Shown: positions 6,194-6,483 of the stretch, one piece after another
Numbering within the stretch: the first letter of the stretch is position 1
Layout: every line of letters begins with the position of its first letter
Source of the DNA: Archaeoglobales archaeon
Lineage (GTDB): Archaea > Halobacteriota > Archaeoglobi > Archaeoglobales > Archaeoglobaceae
DNA length: 6,483 bases
NCBI GenBank assembly: GCA_003662985.1
Contig: QMZD01000106.1
Location: 1-6,483 of the forward strand
Direction: 5' to 3'
The notes under the pieces: model-generated
What the model was told of the DNA's origin: nothing
The model's database searches: none
What the model saw: the letters and a program-made list of their open reading frames with translations, nothing else
Program-made: the position numbers and the translations under genes

Positions 6194-6211
6194 TCACCTC
6201 CTATAGGTGAT
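6194..6211 (-). promoter_or_regulatory. Perfect Shine-Dalgarno inside a potential hairpin
   Basis: The minus strand carries GGAGGTGA at plus 6194-6201, fully complementary to the archaeal 16S 3' tail and decisive for the start at 6189. Just upstream is ATCACCT (plus 6205-6211), itself identical to the 16S tail. TCACCT and AGGTGA can form a 6-bp stem with a 5-base loop that would cover most of the ribosome-binding site. The pairing is visible; regulation by it is inferred. Confidence 0.55.
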
Positions 6212-6373
6212 GAAAAAAGTAACAAGACAATCCTAAAAACTTTTGTGTTTCGATTGAATGAGCTTCAATGCCTCTAACCAATTTTGGATCCTCAACCAGA
6301 TTTTCAAGGACTGTTGGATTGCCGAACTCTAACCATAATAACAGGAGTTTTAATGTAGTTCTTTTCTCTATCC
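6212..6373. other. Region without a supported gene
   Basis: No intact gene with a credible start is visible on either strand. The stretch holds the weak TATA-like box at 6232-6239 and a 6-bp inverted repeat (ATTGAA at 6253-6258, TTCAAT at 6264-6269). On the minus strand a frame without a start codon stays open from about 6380 to a TAG at 6201-6203. AGGAG at 6343-6347 is too far from the next plausible plus-strand start to serve it. Confidence 0.5.
6232..6239 (-). promoter_or_regulatory. Weak TATA-like box for the UPF0173 hydrolase gene
   Basis: The minus strand reads TTTTTAGG after an A-rich CAAAAG. The match to the archaeal TATA consensus is poor, but the spacing would put the start near 6208-6210 and give a leader that begins at the Shine-Dalgarno hairpin. 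No better candidate lies between the gene and 6260. Confidence 0.25.
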
Positions 6374-6483
6374 ATGTCGCTTAACGGGAAAAAGTTCGTT
6401 AATGAAAAAACGATAAAATACATCTCCACAGCCCTGTCCTCGTTGGATTTGGATTATACTTCGGATACAACGCCAGATACAAC
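6374..6483 (+). CDS. Possible start of an unknown gene, cut by the window edge
   Basis: From the ATG at 6374 a plus-strand frame stays open for 36 codons to the window end. It begins MSLNGKKFVNEKTIKYIS and becomes rich in Ser, Thr and Asp. An in-frame TAG at 6356 shows that nothing longer starts upstream. There is no Shine-Dalgarno sequence at a usable distance. A T-rich TTTTAATG at 6348-6355 could be a TATA box for a leaderless message, though the distance is slightly short. I do not recognise the product, and a chance open frame is quite possible. Confidence 0.35.
   Translation, partial: MSLNGKKFVNEKTIKYISTALSSLDLDYTSDTTPDT

Noticed and set aside
6190..6225. Longer hydrolase start at 6225 adding MLLFSSPIGGDR
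   Set aside because: The extra codons run through the perfect Shine-Dalgarno sequence and precede the conserved family start M-K-x-x-W-x-G-H. The ATG at 6189 is clearly better.
6258..6332. Plus-strand 24-codon frame beginning MSFNASNQFW
   Set aside because: It is very short, has no ribosome-binding site, ends in TAA and lies opposite another open frame. There is no evidence that it is translated.

Overview
The window looks like a piece of a thermophilic euryarchaeal chromosome, most likely from the Archaeoglobales. Three things point there. Archaeal-type ribosomal and RNA polymerase genes stand in the order rps13-rps4-rps11-rpoD. Their ribosome-binding sites match the archaeal 16S 3' tail (AUCACCUCC). 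System I cytochrome c maturation genes (CcmE/CcmF), rare in archaea, lie next to them. An iron-reducing, cytochrome-rich relative such as Ferroglobus or Geoglobus would fit, but the genus is a guess that needs a database comparison.

Layout. 1-2042 (+): the 3' end of a CcmE-type haem chaperone gene with a C-x-x-x-Y haem-binding motif, then a complete ccmF for the membrane haem lyase with its WWD motif and all four expected histidines. 2043-2120: a short convergent junction with a 9-bp inverted repeat and a duplicated 10-mer. 2121-4398 (-): a tight operon transcribed rps13 > rps4 > rps11 > rpoD from a good TATA box at 4436-4443. RpoD carries both a Cys4 probable zinc loop and a two-cluster ferredoxin domain. 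4481-5086 (+): a DUF429-type putative RNase H-fold protein, divergent from the ribosomal operon. 5128-5376 (-): an unrecognised 82-residue four-cysteine protein with its own TATA-like box and a direct repeat between that box and the start. 5503-6189 (-): a UPF0173-type metallo-beta-lactamase-fold hydrolase with a perfect Shine-Dalgarno sequence that can pair with an upstream copy of the anti-Shine-Dalgarno sequence. 6190-6483: mostly non-coding, with possible remnants of a minus-strand reading frame and a doubtful plus-strand gene running off the window.

The genes fall into two recognisable functional groups. CcmE and CcmF deliver haem to, and attach it on, exported cytochromes c. S13, S4, S11 and RpoD form a co-transcribed ribosome/RNA polymerase assembly unit. 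The genes right of 4466 show no common pathway. I found no convincing new multi-gene system. The points most worth checking are the cysteine-type CcmE, the four-cysteine small protein with its candidate operator, the hairpin that could mask the hydrolase ribosome-binding site, and the disturbed reading frame upstream of it.
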